A stretch of DNA of 64,000 bases, taken from the NCBI GenBank assembly GCA_003168335.1, contig PMSM01000003.1, positions 124,001-188,000 on the forward strand, written 5' to 3'. Shown in pieces: positions 44,604 through 55,576 of this stretch; within the stretch, counting starts at the first letter, position 1; each line of letters begins with the position of its first letter. This stretch comes from Blastocatellia bacterium. GTDB lineage: Bacteria; Acidobacteriota; Blastocatellia; Pyrinomonadales; Pyrinomonadaceae. A program made the translations under genes and the position numbers. The notes below the pieces were generated by a model. It was not told the DNA's origin. It saw nothing but the letters and a program-made list of their open reading frames with translations, and made no database searches.

Positions 44604-44620
44604 TTATCGGATGTCCGTCC
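44600..44620 (+). repeat. 21-bp direct repeat, right copy
   Basis: This is the second copy of the repeat at 31035-31055, with one base changed. It overlaps the last codons and the stop of the TPR-Fis-receiver gene. Confidence 0.8.
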
Positions 44621-46547
44621 GGTTCCTCGTTTTTAGCGAGTTAACTTCTTCGAGCAGTCTGGCTACAGTCAATGAGACCTTCTCAATGTCTTCGGGCTTG
44701 CGCAGGAACTCGCCAACGCCGGCCCGCCATGCTTCTGTCTCGCAATCGTCTCCCGAAAGCATGATGATCGGAGTGCGCCGTCGCGTACCCATACCCCGCG
44801 CACGGCGTATTAATTCCAGTCCTCCGATGCCAGGTAAATCATTGTCAACAATTATTAGATCATAGCGAGCGTCGCTCTTAAGTTTTTTCATCGCGGTCGT
44901 TCCGCTCGCGCAGGAATCAACGTGCATTCCTTCAGTGCCCAGAGTCTCTTGGAGCAACTTCGCAACCATCTCATTGTCCTCAACGTGCAGAATGGAGATC
45001 TGAGACGCATCACGTTCAGGCACATCGCTCGACTTTCTTTTGGCGCTTCTAGCATCAGCGACGATACGCCGCCTCCGCTTGCGGACGACCGACCTTGTTT
45101 CGAGCAGGCTCTTATGACGGGTCTTGATTAGATAGATCAGACTCTGATGACTCATGCCAAGAAGGCGCGCCGCCTTTGTTACCGAGCCTCCGGCATCTTT
45201 GAGCGCGCGCTCGATCAGTGCTCTTTCGCTTTTCGTGATTTGCTCTTTCAAAGAGAAGCCTTCCCAAGAATGTCGTGGAGTTTCAGAATCTTGGTGTTGC
45301 TCTGACGCTACCAACGCATCAATCACCGTGAGGGCGCAGGAAATTAGGCGTCTGCTGCCTGATGGGTCTTGAGAGTTCTGCAACAAATGGGCCGCCGATT
45401 CATAGATCAACGCCAGTTCGTTGGCCGATGTTTGTCCGCCAAGTTCTTCGACAATGCTCAACCTAGCCCGGCCCGCACCTTCAAGATCGCCGCACCTCTC
45501 GGCAACTTCGATCGCGTGGTCTAGTGAGGATCGGGACCTACCATGCTTGCCGGTTCGCGCTAGGGCTGTTCCGTGCGTCGTTAGCGCCTCCACCAATAAG
45601 GAACACTCGTCACCCCTCCTGAGCGCTTTCACCGCACGGCGAGCGATTAGCTCCGCCTGTTCAGGATGTCCTTCCGCAAGCAACGTCCGAGCGCGTGTGT
45701 CATCGACTTGAGCCACATGACCACGGTCGCCCAGGCTAGCAAATAGCCCTCGTGCTCGATCCACGTGCTCATGAGCTTCGGTGAACCGACCGATTGTTGA
45801 AAACAGGAATCCAAGATTGTTTTCAACGAGCGCGCAATATCGAGTGTTGCCGGCTTGCTCAAAGTGAAAACTTGCGGCGGCATATTCGATCAACGCCTGG
45901 TCTAAACAATCCTCCCGCTTCTCTGCGGCAGCCAAGCTGCTTAAGACCGCGCCGAAACTATTATGAAAGGTCCCTTTTAGCGCATGGTCTGTACTCTTTT
46001 CCACGAGGGGCGCAGATCCTTCGTAAAATCGCAATGCCTCATTCCATCGTCCTGCCGTTACTTCCACCAAGCCAGCACGAATAAGAACGACCGCCTTCAG
46101 ATCGCTATCCTCGTTTTTCAAGCGGTCCAATGCACCAGCCAGATTGATTCGGGCTTCGTCAAATGCGCCTTCGCGCCAGTAACAGAGGGCTAAATCGGCC
46201 TGCGCCTCCGCTACTTGTTTAGATTGACCAAGCTCTTCAAATATCTCAATGCTCTGGGTGATGAGATTCTTCGCCGCCTCTTGGCTGCCGTCAGCCTGAT
46301 GCGCGCTACCTAGCCATCCGGCCAAAGCGCCAACTCGAAGTAAGACGTGAGCGGCTGTGGCCTGATCAAGACCCTCCACCAGCGGTTGTCCGTCACGTTG
46401 TGGCCAGAAGTCATGCAGTTCCTCGCACGCTGCTTCGTACTCACCGGCCTTCTCAAGCTGCTTAGCCAAGCGGCAGCAGAGTTGAGCGCGTTCGACTTGC
46501 GTGAGGCTCTCGCTCTCTTTAGCTGCTAGCCGAAACGCTAAGTTCAT
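44604..46547 (-). CDS. TPR regulator with Fis-type HTH and C-terminal receiver domain
   Basis: The 647-residue protein has about 400 residues of TPR-like helical repeats (LADLALCYWREGAFDEARINL, NLGFLFSTIGRFTEAHEHV). A Fis-type helix-turn-helix follows at 436-485 (ERALIERALKDAGGSVTKAARLLGMSHQSL). After a basic linker comes a response-regulator receiver domain (ISILHVEDNEMVAKLLQETL, IIVDNDLPGIGGLELI with the phosphorylatable Asp, IMLSGDD). Regulators with TPR and Fis parts are common in Blastocatellia, often divergent from a small exported peptide gene, as here. The last five residues (RTDIR) and the stop lie in the 21-bp direct repeat, so the C-terminus may have been reset by recombination. 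Confidence 0.82.
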   Translation of the reverse strand: MNLAFRLAAKESESLTQVERAQLCCRLAKQLEKAGEYEAACEELHDFWPQRDGQPLVEGLDQATAAHVLLRVGALAGWLGSAHQADGSQEAAKNLITQSIEIFEELGQSKQVAEAQADLALCYWREGAFDEARINLAGALDRLKNEDSDLKAVVLIRAGLVEVTAGRWNEALRFYEGSAPLVEKSTDHALKGTFHNSFGAVLSSLAAAEKREDCLDQALIEYAAASFHFEQAGNTRYCALVENNLGFLFSTIGRFTEAHEHVDRARGLFASLGDRGHVAQVDDTRARTLLAEGHPEQAELIARRAVKALRRGDECSLLVEALTTHGTALARTGKHGRSRSSLDHAIEVAERCGDLEGAGRARLSIVEELGGQTSANELALIYESAAHLLQNSQDPSGSRRLISCALTVIDALVASEQHQDSETPRHSWEGFSLKEQITKSERALIERALKDAGGSVTKAARLLGMSHQSLIYLIKTRHKSLLETRSVVRKRRRRIVADARSAKRKSSDVPERDASQISILHVEDNEMVAKLLQETLGTEGMHVDSCASGTTAMKKLKSDARYDLIIVDNDLPGIGGLELIRRARGMGTRRRTPIIMLSGDDCETEAWRAGVGEFLRKPEDIEKVSLTVARLLEEVNSLKTRNRTDIR

Positions 46548-46701
46548 GTGAGGCTTGCCTTTCTGTATACTTGATAATAATTACGCCGGCAGGGAAACGG
46601 CGTTAGTTAGTCCATTGAAAGCGAATCGCCGCTTCTGAAGCCTGCTTCCTCTTGCTCGTTTCAAGAACCATGAAAACGAATCCATGACTTAAGGAGAAAA
46701 C

Positions 46702-46971
46702 ATGAACAATCTCAAAAGAGTAGGTGCTGCCGTCGTCTTAACATTGGCGCTCAGCCTGTCCACCTTTGCAGGTGAGCCCTCTGCGCCACCGTGCGCGGCA
46801 CCGGATCCTGGGATAATTCAATCACCGCCCTGTGCCGCTCAGACGATGGCACCCGATGACTCGGCAGCTCCGGCTCCAGTGGAAACGCTACCCGCTTCCG
46901 ACGCGGGAACGACGTTCCCAGTTGCCGACGCGGCTATAGGTCTCTTGCAAAGCGTGCTGTCGCTTTTCTAA
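46702..46971 (+). CDS. Small exported Pro/Cys-rich peptide
   Basis: The ATG at 46702 has TAAGGAGA. The 89-residue product has a signal peptide (MNNLKRVGAAVVLTLALSLSTFAG), then PPCAAPDPGIIQSPPCAAQ with two cysteines. An Ala/Pro/Thr stretch and a hydrophobic C-terminus (AAIGLLQSVLSLF) follow. It is divergent from the TPR-Fis regulator, and I infer that the regulator controls it. The role is unknown; a signal or membrane-active peptide is possible. Confidence 0.7.
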   Translation: MNNLKRVGAAVVLTLALSLSTFAGEPSAPPCAAPDPGIIQSPPCAAQTMAPDDSAAPAPVETLPASDAGTTFPVADAAIGLLQSVLSLF

Positions 46972-47640
46972 CAGCAGCGTAATTCTCACAAATACTCGGT
47001 TGCCATTGAGAACGCTCATTGGCAACGCGTTATAAGTGTGCCTACTTTGAGAGTCCCCGGATTCGCCGGTGCCTGACGAGGAGGCTCTCAGAGTGGCGTA
47101 GCATAAACCGGAGTACATTTTCATGCAACTAAGTGCAGTTTTGTGACACCCAAGCAAGTGAACTGAAGGGTCTTAATTCACGTTGTCAAGGATTTTGTAA
47201 GAGCGAGTCGTTTGACAGCGTGAAGTATGATTCTAGTTCCTTTTGCCACTCATGTGAGTTAGCCCAAACTAGAAGGCAACACAAAACGGCTTGGTTCCAG
47301 AGGTTTTCACTACCCAGCCGCGCCGGTTAACTCGATTATATCGGTAACCAAAGGTTCTCGCAGTCATAGGAACTCATCCAATGAGTCGCCACGTGGCAGA
47401 GGTTGGGCAACAGATGGTTTCGGGGGGAGGTAGCGAGCGGGTCAACACAAGCGATGATGCACGCGGTTATGGGATGGCCGTGCGCCGAGATCAATCGCAT
47501 ACCCGCTCGCTATCGCAGGCGGTTTGGTCGCAAGAAACGATCGAACCTCGATTACGTGAGTCTCAGGCGTTAAGAGTCGCGTTCGCGGCTTGTTCGTCGC
47601 AATGAGTTGATCGCCAGGTTCTACAAGAAAGGACTGCATC
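46972..47640. other. Noncoding region with an inverted repeat before the RHS operon
   Basis: No supported gene is seen. GGTAGCGAGCGGGT (47429-47442) and ACCCGCTCGCTATC (47501-47514) are near-perfect inverted arms of the repeat family also found near 10625 and inside alaX. Confidence 0.55.
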
Positions 47641-48501
47641 ATGTCTAAGAAACAGGAAAGAGTTTTCTGGCCGTCTCTGGCGCTGATCGCTTTGGCCGTG
47701 GGGACAGTAGCCTTAGTAAAGGCCCGCACCAGAACAATCTCGAATCCCGCTGTAACTTCTGCGAAGCCTGGTGCGAAAAGCGAGGCGACTGCTTCATCGA
47801 TCCAAGCTGCGCAAACCAAGGGCGCGAAGACTAATGATGCTCGCCCGCGCAATCTTTCCCTGCAACCCGAAGCTTTCAATATGGGCCGCCGCCTGGGTGG
47901 GAGGTTTGCTCCTGGCAAGCGCGGGAAGTCAGTCCTGATTGGAACGCTAACAATTGGTTCAGAACGGCGAATTGTGCAAACGACTCGGACCCAGACTGAC
48001 GATGGAGAGGAGGTTGAGATCAAAACCTCCGGCTCTCCCGGTTCCCTTACCTGGGACAGCGGACAAGGTGCTCTTTCATCCAGCAGCCGCGCCACCGGAA
48101 GTGATCGCGATTTGATCGAGAGATTGGTTCTGGATAGCCCCGATCAGTTTGTGCTGGCGCAACTGCGTGGGGCGAGCTACTACACCGTGGCGCGGAATGT
48201 CAGACCGGCGGAGGCCGATGACAACTATGCCGGCCCGCTTTGGAACATCGTGCGTGTTGACGATCCGCAGCGCGACGACGAGAAAAAGCCGCAGAGTACC
48301 TGGCGCCTGTATTACGTCAATACCAGGACAGGCTTGATTGATCGCGTCGTTTCTCAACTGCGAGGCGAGACGATTGAGGCAGAGATTTCGGGTTGGACGA
48401 CGCTGAGCGGAGAAAACATGCCCAGCCAAATCACCTGGACCAGTAGGGGTCAGACCCTAATGACCTACGGACTCGCGAATTTCTCGTACGCAGAAAAGTA
48501 A
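47641..48501 (+). CDS. Membrane-anchored protein preceding the RHS gene
   Basis: The 286-residue protein has an N-terminal anchor or signal ([20 protein letters not shown]), a Thr/Ala/Lys linker and a beta-rich domain ([31 protein letters not shown]). The end [20 protein letters not shown] ... [18 protein letters not shown] looks like an outer-membrane-lipoprotein (LolA/LolB-like) beta barrel. It ends 13 bases before the RHS gene and is surely cotranscribed. I infer a role in export or assembly of the RHS protein. Confidence 0.7.
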   Translation: MSKKQERVFWPSLALIALAVGTVALVKARTRTISNPAVTSAKPGAKSEATASSIQAAQTKGAKTNDARPRNLSLQPEAFNMGRRLGGRFAPGKRGKSVLIGTLTIGSERRIVQTTRTQTDDGEEVEIKTSGSPGSLTWDSGQGALSSSSRATGSDRDLIERLVLDSPDQFVLAQLRGASYYTVARNVRPAEADDNYAGPLWNIVRVDDPQRDDEKKPQSTWRLYYVNTRTGLIDRVVSQLRGETIEAEISGWTTLSGENMPSQITWTSRGQTLMTYGLANFSYAEK

Positions 48502-48514
48502 AAGGAGCCCGCTG

Positions 48515-51500
48515 ATGAATTCCTCAATCCATCTGGTTCTTCGCCGTGCTCTGATCCTGTCGGCATCGGCAGTCATATTGATCGCTCTCGGAACTATCGC
48601 CTTTGGCCAGCAAACCGCGGCGCGGCCCGATCGTGGTGTCAACCCGGGCGGTTCCTATTCAGTATCAGACATTGAGAACATTAACCTCCAGAACGGCAAC
48701 GTCCAGCTCTCAATTCCGCTGGCTTCGCTGCCGGCGATTGCCGGAGGCCGGCTCTCTTTCGGTCTGAGCGCCAACTACAACAGCAAGCTCTGGAACATTA
48801 CCCGCAGCGAACAAGTGGGCAGCGGCCTCCCTTATCAGACTTACGTTGTCGACACGCCACAGTTGAGCGATGTCGGCGGCTGGTCGTTTGGCGGCGCTTA
48901 CGCCATTTTTACTCGTGACGCTACAGAGGACTTCGCCTACGTTATTCCTCCGTCGCCCGATCCTTATGATGGCTATGCCGTGGCCGATTATCAGTTGTTG
49001 ACCCAATACAATTGGAAGAGGATGGTCCTGCGTACGCCGGACGGGGCCGAGCACGAGTTGCGGCCCAACGGCGGTAATTATTACGCATACAACTTTTCCG
49101 GTCATCCGCACCCTTACCTATGGGGCTACTACCGGGACACGCCCGATACGACGGGCACGCCCATGCGGTACAACTCCAGCGACGGTTCCTACCTCTCAGC
49201 GATCGTCAACCCTTACGGCCACGCCAGCGGCATCCAGTGGACGATCTTTCTGCCTGACGGCACTCAGATCATTAGCTACAGCAACGGCATCCAGCGCATC
49301 CGCGATAACAACGGCAATTCGATCAAGATCTTCAGTGACGCTAACGGCATGCACTATCAGGACGAGCAGACGGGCCGCGAGATCCGTTCCACTTACGACC
49401 CTCAGGGCGCGGGCGGCTACGGACAGACCCAGGTCTGGTACCCGACGGTGGGCGGCGGCTCGCAGCACATTGACATCAACTACGGCGAGACTATCGTCCA
49501 GGGCAAGATCTACGATGTGGAGGATTTTAACTATAATGTCACTAACGAATACGGCCAGCAGGGGATTCCGTGCAAACGGGTCCAGCAGTTACTGCCGCAG
49601 ACGGTGAGCGTGGTGCGCGAGATCGTCTTCCCGGCGACCGAGCCCAACACTCAGGGTAGACGCTTCACCTTCAGCTACAACTCTGACACGACGGAGACGG
49701 CGACCACGCAAGCTGTGCAGTGGAGTTGCGGTGCCCAATTCCAGAGCTACACGCGGACCGCCTCACATGGATTGGGCGCGCTCAGTCAGATGGTGACTCC
49801 CTCCGGGGCGGAAGTTGACTACACTTATACTCAGGGCGGCGTGCATGACTTTATCGGCAGCAACGGCTTACTCAACGCGGACTACATGGCGCGAGAGACG
49901 CTCACGGCCAAGGATCTGCACCACGACGGACTAATCGACACTTGGCATTACAATATCCCAAACGAAGCGAACTCCGGCGCTTCGTCGGTCACCAACCCCG
50001 ACGGCTCCACTGTCAGCCAGAGCTATTTTCCCATCGACCCGAACTTCGCACAGGTTGTCGGCACCGGCGTTGGGGCGCGGAACGGACTTGTCTTCTCCAG
50101 CAGCAACGGCGTTATCCAGACACTGCGGCACTGGGTCGCCGGCAGCCAGATGGCGACCGGGTCAACCGGCGTCACTACTGTCAATCCTCTGGTTGACGCT
50201 GAGTACACGGCGCTGGTCGGGACCACGCTGATGTCGGCCAAAACCTATCAGCACGACTACAACGGAAACGTGACGCAGGTGGCGGAGTATGACTGGTTTG
50301 ATTCGTCACAGGTGACGCTCGACTCAGCGGGAGTGCCAACGGCGCCGCCAGCCGGCGCAACGCCGCTGCGGGTGACAAACACGAGTTACTACAACCCGGC
50401 CCCGAACGCGAATTCGGCGAACGCTTACACTCTGCGAACGCTGGCGGCCGGGACGCCCTCGATCCTTAACGCCGTGCAACAGACGACGGCGGGACCGGGC
50501 ATCACACAACTCAGCTATGATGGGCAGTCATACGGAGTCGCGCCGACGGTCGGCAATCTTACGAGCCAGTCTACTTGGGATGATCTGGACAATAAGTGGA
50601 TTACCAGCGGCCAGACATATGGATTGTATGGAAACCTGGCTGCCATAACCGACGCGCGGGGAAAAGTCACGCAGTTTTACTATGACGATGCGACTCACGC
50701 TTTGCCGAACCGCGTGGTGGTCGATCCGCAAAACACCACGGGAACGCAGACCACCACCACCGCGTTCGATTACGACACGGGCCTGGTCACCAGCACCAGG
50801 GACGCCAATAATCAAACGTCGACAATCGATTACACGAATCAACTGCTCAGTTCAGTCGATCCGTTTGGGCGTCCGGGCGTGGTGATTAGTCCACTAGTAA
50901 ATGCGGGCAGCCCGAATCAACATCACCTCACCAAAACCTACTACGCGGACAGCTCGCGAACTGTGACCGTCGCCGCGGATTTGAACTCAGAGGGCGATGG
51001 ATTGCTAAAGAGCCAGGTGCTTTCCGACATGCTGGGCCGGACTATTGAGAGCCGCCAGTACGAGACTGCGAACACCTTCATCGCGGTCAGACAAACTTAC
51101 GATGCCGTGCATCGAACCCATCAGACCTCGAATCCGTTTCGTGCGGGTGAGACGGTGCTTTGGACTACGGCTGTTGCTGATGAACTAGGCCGCATTATCG
51201 CTGTCACGACGCCGGACAGCGCCCTAGTGTCCACTGCGTATTCTGCCAATACGGTCACGGTCACAGACCAGACCGGCAAGCAGCGCAAGAGTGTCAGCGA
51301 CGCGTTGGGAAGGTTGATCCAGGTTTATGAAGACCCGAACGGCTTGAACTATCTGACGAGCTACAACTATGACGTGTTCGGCAATCTACTTCATGTCTAT
51401 CAGGGCTCGCAGACCCGCACGTTCGCCTATGATTCGCTGTCGCGCTTGCGCACGGCTGCAAATCCCGAGAGCGGGACGCTTACCTACACCTACGACGACA

Positions 51501-54286
51501 ACGGCAACCTCTCGACAAAGACTGACGCGCGCAATGTCGTCTCTAACTATGTCTACGACGCTTTGAATCGCGTGACGACGATTCTCTACCGCGTTAACGG
51601 TCAACCCGATCCGAATACAGCTGACGTGGAGTATCTCTACGACAACGCAACCAATGGCAAGGGGCGGCTTTGGCTTACATTTAAGTGGGGTGCAAAGCCG
51701 CTTCAGAAGGCTGTGGGCGGCTACGACGCACTTGGGCGCGTGACTCAACTCTATGATCTCTTCGGTAACGACCAGGGCGGCTGGTACCCGGCCTACTCCA
51801 GCAATCGGACGTATGACCTGGCCGGCAATGTGAAGACACAGACCTATCCGTCCGGTCACGCTGTCACTTACGACTACGACGGAGCTGGCAGAACCACTAG
51901 CTTTACCGGCAACCTCGGCGACGGCACTACCCGTACCTATTCGACAGGCATCAACTATTCGCCTTTCGGGGGGATGAGCAACGAGCAATTTGGCACCACC
52001 ACTCCGCTTTACCATAAGACATTCTATAATATTCGCGGACAGATGTTCGACACGCGGCTCAGCAGTGTGAATGATACGTGGGATTGGAATCGCGGCCGGT
52101 TGATCCTTTACTATTCAAGCAACCACGCGTGGGGAGGAAGCGGCACGGATAACAATGGCAACCTCCTGTTTGCCGAGAATTGGATTCCTCCGGCCAATGC
52201 CACCCTGGATCAGGCTGAGTCTCTAACAGAAGATAGCTACACTTACGACACGTTGAATCGCCTCAGCGCTGTTAACGAATCGAGCCTGAACATCGCTGGC
52301 GGCGGAAGTTGGACCTCACAGTTCGCGCAGGGCTATAGCTACGACCGCTATGGCAATCGCACGATTAATACGGGCGCGACGTGGGGCGGAGTGAACAACA
52401 AGGCTTTCTCTGTTGACTCGGCCAACAACCGCTTGGGTGTGCCGAGCGGGCAATCAGGCACGATGAGCTACGACGCGGCCGGCAACCTCACCACCGATAC
52501 GTATACTGGGGAAGGCACGCGCACTTACGATGCAGAGAACCGGATGACGCAGGCGTGGGCCAACGGTCAGTGGCAGACTTACAGCTATGACGGCGACGGT
52601 CGGCGGGTGAAGCGCAACGTCAACGGCACGGAGACGTGGCAAGTCTATGGTCTCGGCGGTGAGTTGCTGGCTGAGTATGCACAGAACGGCGCGGCCGCGA
52701 GTCCGCAGAAAGAGTATGGCTATCGGAATGGTCAGTTGCTGATCACTACCGACGCCGCTACTGGCGGCGGAGGTGGTGGCGCACAACCCGTGACCTGGAC
52801 TAACGCGGTGGGCGTCACAGTGACTGGGAACAGTCTGACAGCGACGGGAAATGGCTGGAATACCGCGGGTGCAGTCTCAACCCAGAGCATCGCATCGGGC
52901 GACGGCTACGTGGAAACCACGGTTAGTGAGACGAGTACTTATCGGATGATTGGGCTGAGCCACGGCGACACCAATCAGGACTATTCAGATATTGACTTCG
53001 CGTTATATCCGGCGGCGGGTGGTGCGCTTTACGTCTACGAGGATGGAGTGTCTCGGGGATACTTTAGCAATTACGCCACCGGCGACACCTTGCGGGTGGC
53101 GGTGGAAGGCGGGGTGGTCAAGTATCGCAAGAACGGGACCTTACTCTATACCAGCACGGTCGCGCCCACTTATCCATTGTTGGTTGATACTTCGCTGTAT
53201 TCATATGGCAGCACGCTGAATAATGTGCTGATTTCCGGTGCTGGGGGCGGCAGCAGCTCCTCAGCACAGATTCACTGGCTGGTGCCGGATCAACTCGGCA
53301 CGCCGCGAATGGTGTTCGATCAGACGGGAAGCTTGGCCAATGTGAGTCGGCATGATTATCTCCCGTTCGGTGAGGAACTCTTCGCCGGCACTGGTGGCAG
53401 AACCACCGCACAAGGTTACAGCGCGAGTGATGGAGTGAGGCAACAGTTCACTGGACAGCAAAGAGACAACGAAACCAGTCTCGATTACTTCAATGCTCGG
53501 TACTACGCATCGATACAGGGACGTTTCACCTCTGCGGATTCATTTGGGGGAAGAATATCCAATCCTCAGTCGCTTAACCTATATGCTTATGTTCTCAATA
53601 ATCCTCTCAAATGGAACGATCCTACAGGCCACCAAAAAGAAACAGAAGACGAGCGGAGGAAAAAGGAAGCACAGAAGTATGGTTATGATTACGTTAATGG
53701 CGTGCTAGTTCAAAAGAGTGGCGGTGGCATTGTATTTGAAACCGTCACCGTGAGAGCGAATTCTAACGGTCCGCTTGCCCGTTCTGGCTGGGACTGGGTT
53801 CCTGTTGTTGGCCCATTTAGGCAAATGGGTTGGGACCTAAAGACTGGCCATGACGCGCGAGCTCTTGGTCATTTCGGTTTAGCGGCGGTTGAAGGAGCTA
53901 CTCTCCTTAGTCCTGTCCGAAGCGGCGGCAAGTTCGTATTTCGTTTTGCGCAACGGATGTTTGTCACGGAGGTGATTGAAGAAAGTGGCGTTGTAGTTGC
54001 TGAGACTGTAGTCGAAGAGGCCGCGACGGAAGGAGTATCAATTGTTGAAAGCAATGCTGGACATATTTTCCGTGAAGCTGCTGGCCACGTGGCAGATACC
54101 CCCGCAAACAGAAAGTTGCTGCTTGATACGGCATCTGATGTGAAAAACCTTGTTGGAGCGGACAAGTTTGGAAATCAATGGTATGCCAGGACTCTGGAGA
54201 ATGGGAAACAGGTCTGGACTTCGGTTCGTAACGGGGTAATTAGGAATGGTGGAGTCAACAACGTTCCGAGGATATTTAAGTTCTAA
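48515..54286 (+). CDS. RHS/YD-repeat polymorphic toxin
   Basis: The 1923-residue protein has a signal peptide ([21 protein letters not shown]), a start domain ([20 protein letters not shown]) and many YD repeats ([27 protein letters not shown]). A lectin-like insert lies at about 1424-1577 ([14 protein letters not shown] ... [13 protein letters not shown]). The RHS core end is [13 protein letters not shown] and [19 protein letters not shown] (about 1703). After DPTG a variable 220-residue tip begins. Its last 75 residues ([20 protein letters not shown] ... [19 protein letters not shown]) look like a small RNase-type toxin of the BECR group. The next gene is the likely immunity protein. The shell protects the toxin until release. 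Confidence 0.92.
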   Translation: MNSSIHLVLRRALILSASAVILIALGTIAFGQQTAARPDRGVNPGGSYSVSDIENINLQNGNVQLSIPLASLPAIAGGRLSFGLSANYNSKLWNITRSEQVGSGLPYQTYVVDTPQLSDVGGWSFGGAYAIFTRDATEDFAYVIPPSPDPYDGYAVADYQLLTQYNWKRMVLRTPDGAEHELRPNGGNYYAYNFSGHPHPYLWGYYRDTPDTTGTPMRYNSSDGSYLSAIVNPYGHASGIQWTIFLPDGTQIISYSNGIQRIRDNNGNSIKIFSDANGMHYQDEQTGREIRSTYDPQGAGGYGQTQVWYPTVGGGSQHIDINYGETIVQGKIYDVEDFNYNVTNEYGQQGIPCKRVQQLLPQTVSVVREIVFPATEPNTQGRRFTFSYNSDTTETATTQAVQWSCGAQFQSYTRTASHGLGALSQMVTPSGAEVDYTYTQGGVHDFIGSNGLLNADYMARETLTAKDLHHDGLIDTWHYNIPNEANSGASSVTNPDGSTVSQSYFPIDPNFAQVVGTGVGARNGLVFSSSNGVIQTLRHWVAGSQMATGSTGVTTVNPLVDAEYTALVGTTLMSAKTYQHDYNGNVTQVAEYDWFDSSQVTLDSAGVPTAPPAGATPLRVTNTSYYNPAPNANSANAYTLRTLAAGTPSILNAVQQTTAGPGITQLSYDGQSYGVAPTVGNLTSQSTWDDLDNKWITSGQTYGLYGNLAAITDARGKVTQFYYDDATHALPNRVVVDPQNTTGTQTTTTAFDYDTGLVTSTRDANNQTSTIDYTNQLLSSVDPFGRPGVVISPLVNAGSPNQHHLTKTYYADSSRTVTVAADLNSEGDGLLKSQVLSDMLGRTIESRQYETANTFIAVRQTYDAVHRTHQTSNPFRAGETVLWTTAVADELGRIIAVTTPDSALVSTAYSANTVTVTDQTGKQRKSVSDALGRLIQVYEDPNGLNYLTSYNYDVFGNLLHVYQGSQTRTFAYDSLSRLRTAANPESGTLTYTYDDNGNLSTKTDARNVVSNYVYDALNRVTTILYRVNGQPDPNTADVEYLYDNATNGKGRLWLTFKWGAKPLQKAVGGYDALGRVTQLYDLFGNDQGGWYPAYSSNRTYDLAGNVKTQTYPSGHAVTYDYDGAGRTTSFTGNLGDGTTRTYSTGINYSPFGGMSNEQFGTTTPLYHKTFYNIRGQMFDTRLSSVNDTWDWNRGRLILYYSSNHAWGGSGTDNNGNLLFAENWIPPANATLDQAESLTEDSYTYDTLNRLSAVNESSLNIAGGGSWTSQFAQGYSYDRYGNRTINTGATWGGVNNKAFSVDSANNRLGVPSGQSGTMSYDAAGNLTTDTYTGEGTRTYDAENRMTQAWANGQWQTYSYDGDGRRVKRNVNGTETWQVYGLGGELLAEYAQNGAAASPQKEYGYRNGQLLITTDAATGGGGGGAQPVTWTNAVGVTVTGNSLTATGNGWNTAGAVSTQSIASGDGYVETTVSETSTYRMIGLSHGDTNQDYSDIDFALYPAAGGALYVYEDGVSRGYFSNYATGDTLRVAVEGGVVKYRKNGTLLYTSTVAPTYPLLVDTSLYSYGSTLNNVLISGAGGGSSSSAQIHWLVPDQLGTPRMVFDQTGSLANVSRHDYLPFGEELFAGTGGRTTAQGYSASDGVRQQFTGQQRDNETSLDYFNARYYASIQGRFTSADSFGGRISNPQSLNLYAYVLNNPLKWNDPTGHQKETEDERRKKEAQKYGYDYVNGVLVQKSGGGIVFETVTVRANSNGPLARSGWDWVPVVGPFRQMGWDLKTGHDARALGHFGLAAVEGATLLSPVRSGGKFVFRFAQRMFVTEVIEESGVVVAETVVEEAATEGVSIVESNAGHIFREAAGHVADTPANRKLLLDTASDVKNLVGADKFGNQWYARTLENGKQVWTSVRNGVIRNGGVNNVPRIFKF

Positions 54287-54295
54287 GGATTGATT

Positions 54296-54502
54296 ATGGA
54301 AAAGTTGAGTATCGATCAAGCTTTCAATGCCATGAAGCTGTTTTTGGAGAAATACTTTGAAAGAACTAAGTCTGACGAAATAGGTTCTATCTTGGGAGAT
54401 CTCCAAATTTCGGAAGATGGTAAGCCCTTCGATCCCGCTGCATGGGAGGAATGGTTGGGATGTGTGGAACGAATCCTAAAAGAAGATCAGCTGACAAATT
54501 AA
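54296..54502 (+). CDS. Immunity protein for the RHS tip toxin
   Basis: The 68-residue acidic helical protein (LSIDQAFNAMKLFLEKYFER, TKSDEIGSILGDLQISEDG, PAAWEEWLGCVERIL) starts 10 bases after the RHS stop. Small proteins with ERT.SDDIGS(L)LGD motifs are typical immunity partners of contact-dependent and RHS toxins. I infer that it binds and blocks the adjacent C-terminal toxin. Confidence 0.8.
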   Translation: MEKLSIDQAFNAMKLFLEKYFERTKSDEIGSILGDLQISEDGKPFDPAAWEEWLGCVERILKEDQLTN

Positions 54503-54672
54503 GACCACATGCTAACCCCAGATTAAGTGCTTCACTATCGTGAATGCTCGTATTGGGAGACGTAAACCGAGACCCGATTGACGACGTGCTGTTGCTGACT
54601 GCGGTTGGTTCTTTGAAAACCAAATAAAGCTCTCGCGGACGCGTGAGGTGAGGAAGGTGCTGCGTCTTCTAA

Positions 54673-55323
54673 CTGCCGTTCGGTGAGGAACTCTTTGCCG
54701 GTACTGGCGGGAGGACCACTGCGCAGGGCTACAGCGCGAGTGATGGGATACGGCAGCACTTTTCGCAGAAGGAACGCGACAACGAAACTGGATTGGATTA
54801 CTTCGGCGCTAGATACTTCGCTTCAACTCAAGGAAGGTTCACGAGCGTCGACCCGGTTACCGTGACACCAGAGCGATTCTTCGATCCACAGCAGTTCACC
54901 CTATACGCCTACACCAGGAACAATCCTCTACGCTTCATTGATCCCACAGGAAAAACACTCACCATTTCAGGTGATTTGGACGAGGTAAAGAAACAACTGG
55001 CGCAGATGTTAGGAACTGACGACGACGCCAAGCGTATCAAATTTGATGAGAAGACCAACACCATCACGGTAGATCTAACAGGAATCGATCTCACCAAAAA
55101 TGAAGGGGCTTCCCTTCTCAACGATGCAATAAGCAGCAGTAAAGTCTATGACGTCAGGGTCGGCACTTCGGTAGAGACTTCGGGTGGAGAGGTTTCGCTA
55201 GTACCCCAACTCAAGAGTGGCAGCGTCGAGAATAGTTCGATGGTGAATCTCGATAATAATCCTGACGACAGGTACAAGAAAGGCGATAAGGATAAGCCGA
55301 AGAAGGGCGTCGATGATCGATGA
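54673..55323 (+). pseudogene. Orphan RHS tip cassette, N-terminal part (no start of its own)
   Basis: From 54673 the frame reads [20 protein letters not shown], then the RDNET.LDYF.ARYF..QGRF.S and LYAY.RNNPL.FIDPTG ends of the RHS core. This is nearly the same as residues 1610-1703 of the full RHS protein. A different tip follows (TLTISGDLDEVKKQLAQMLG ... RYKKGDKDKPKKGVDD). There is no signal peptide, RHS shell or good start, so this is a displaced tip of the kind that recombines with the main gene. The frame ends at 55323 because of a 7-base tandem duplication. Confidence 0.8.
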
Positions 55324-55576
55324 CCAGATTGCTTTTAACTTTGAATGGCGGGATCAGCACAGCGAAAGCACCACGAAACTCAAACTTGCTCCGAACTGGA
55401 CGACCACGTTTCATGAGCTTGCTGAAGCGTACGCCAAGGTCGAGGGCAACATGCAGTACGCACAAGCGCACCAAAAAGCCATTGATAGGGAAACCAAACT
55501 CAGAGAGCAGCGTCCCTACTTGAAGGACTACAACCCTGGATCTGGACCGGGTACAAACATAATTATCAAGCAATGA
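55313..55576 (+). pseudogene. Orphan RHS tip cassette, C-terminal toxin half after a frameshift
   Basis: This 87-residue frame continues the orphan tip: IDDQIAFNFEWRDQHSESTT, then WTTTFHELAEAYAKVEG and LREQRPYLKDYNPGSGPG. HELAEAY looks like a metallopeptidase-type helix (HExxx). The joint has TCGATGA twice in tandem (55310-55323). Removing one copy restores a single frame reading GVDDQIAF. The toxin is therefore probably not made in this form unless it starts at the ATG at 55313. Confidence 0.7.

Noticed and set aside
47442-48095. 217-residue minus-strand frame before the RHS operon
   Set aside because: It overlaps the 47641 gene, which has signal-anchor features and operon context; the reverse frame has none.
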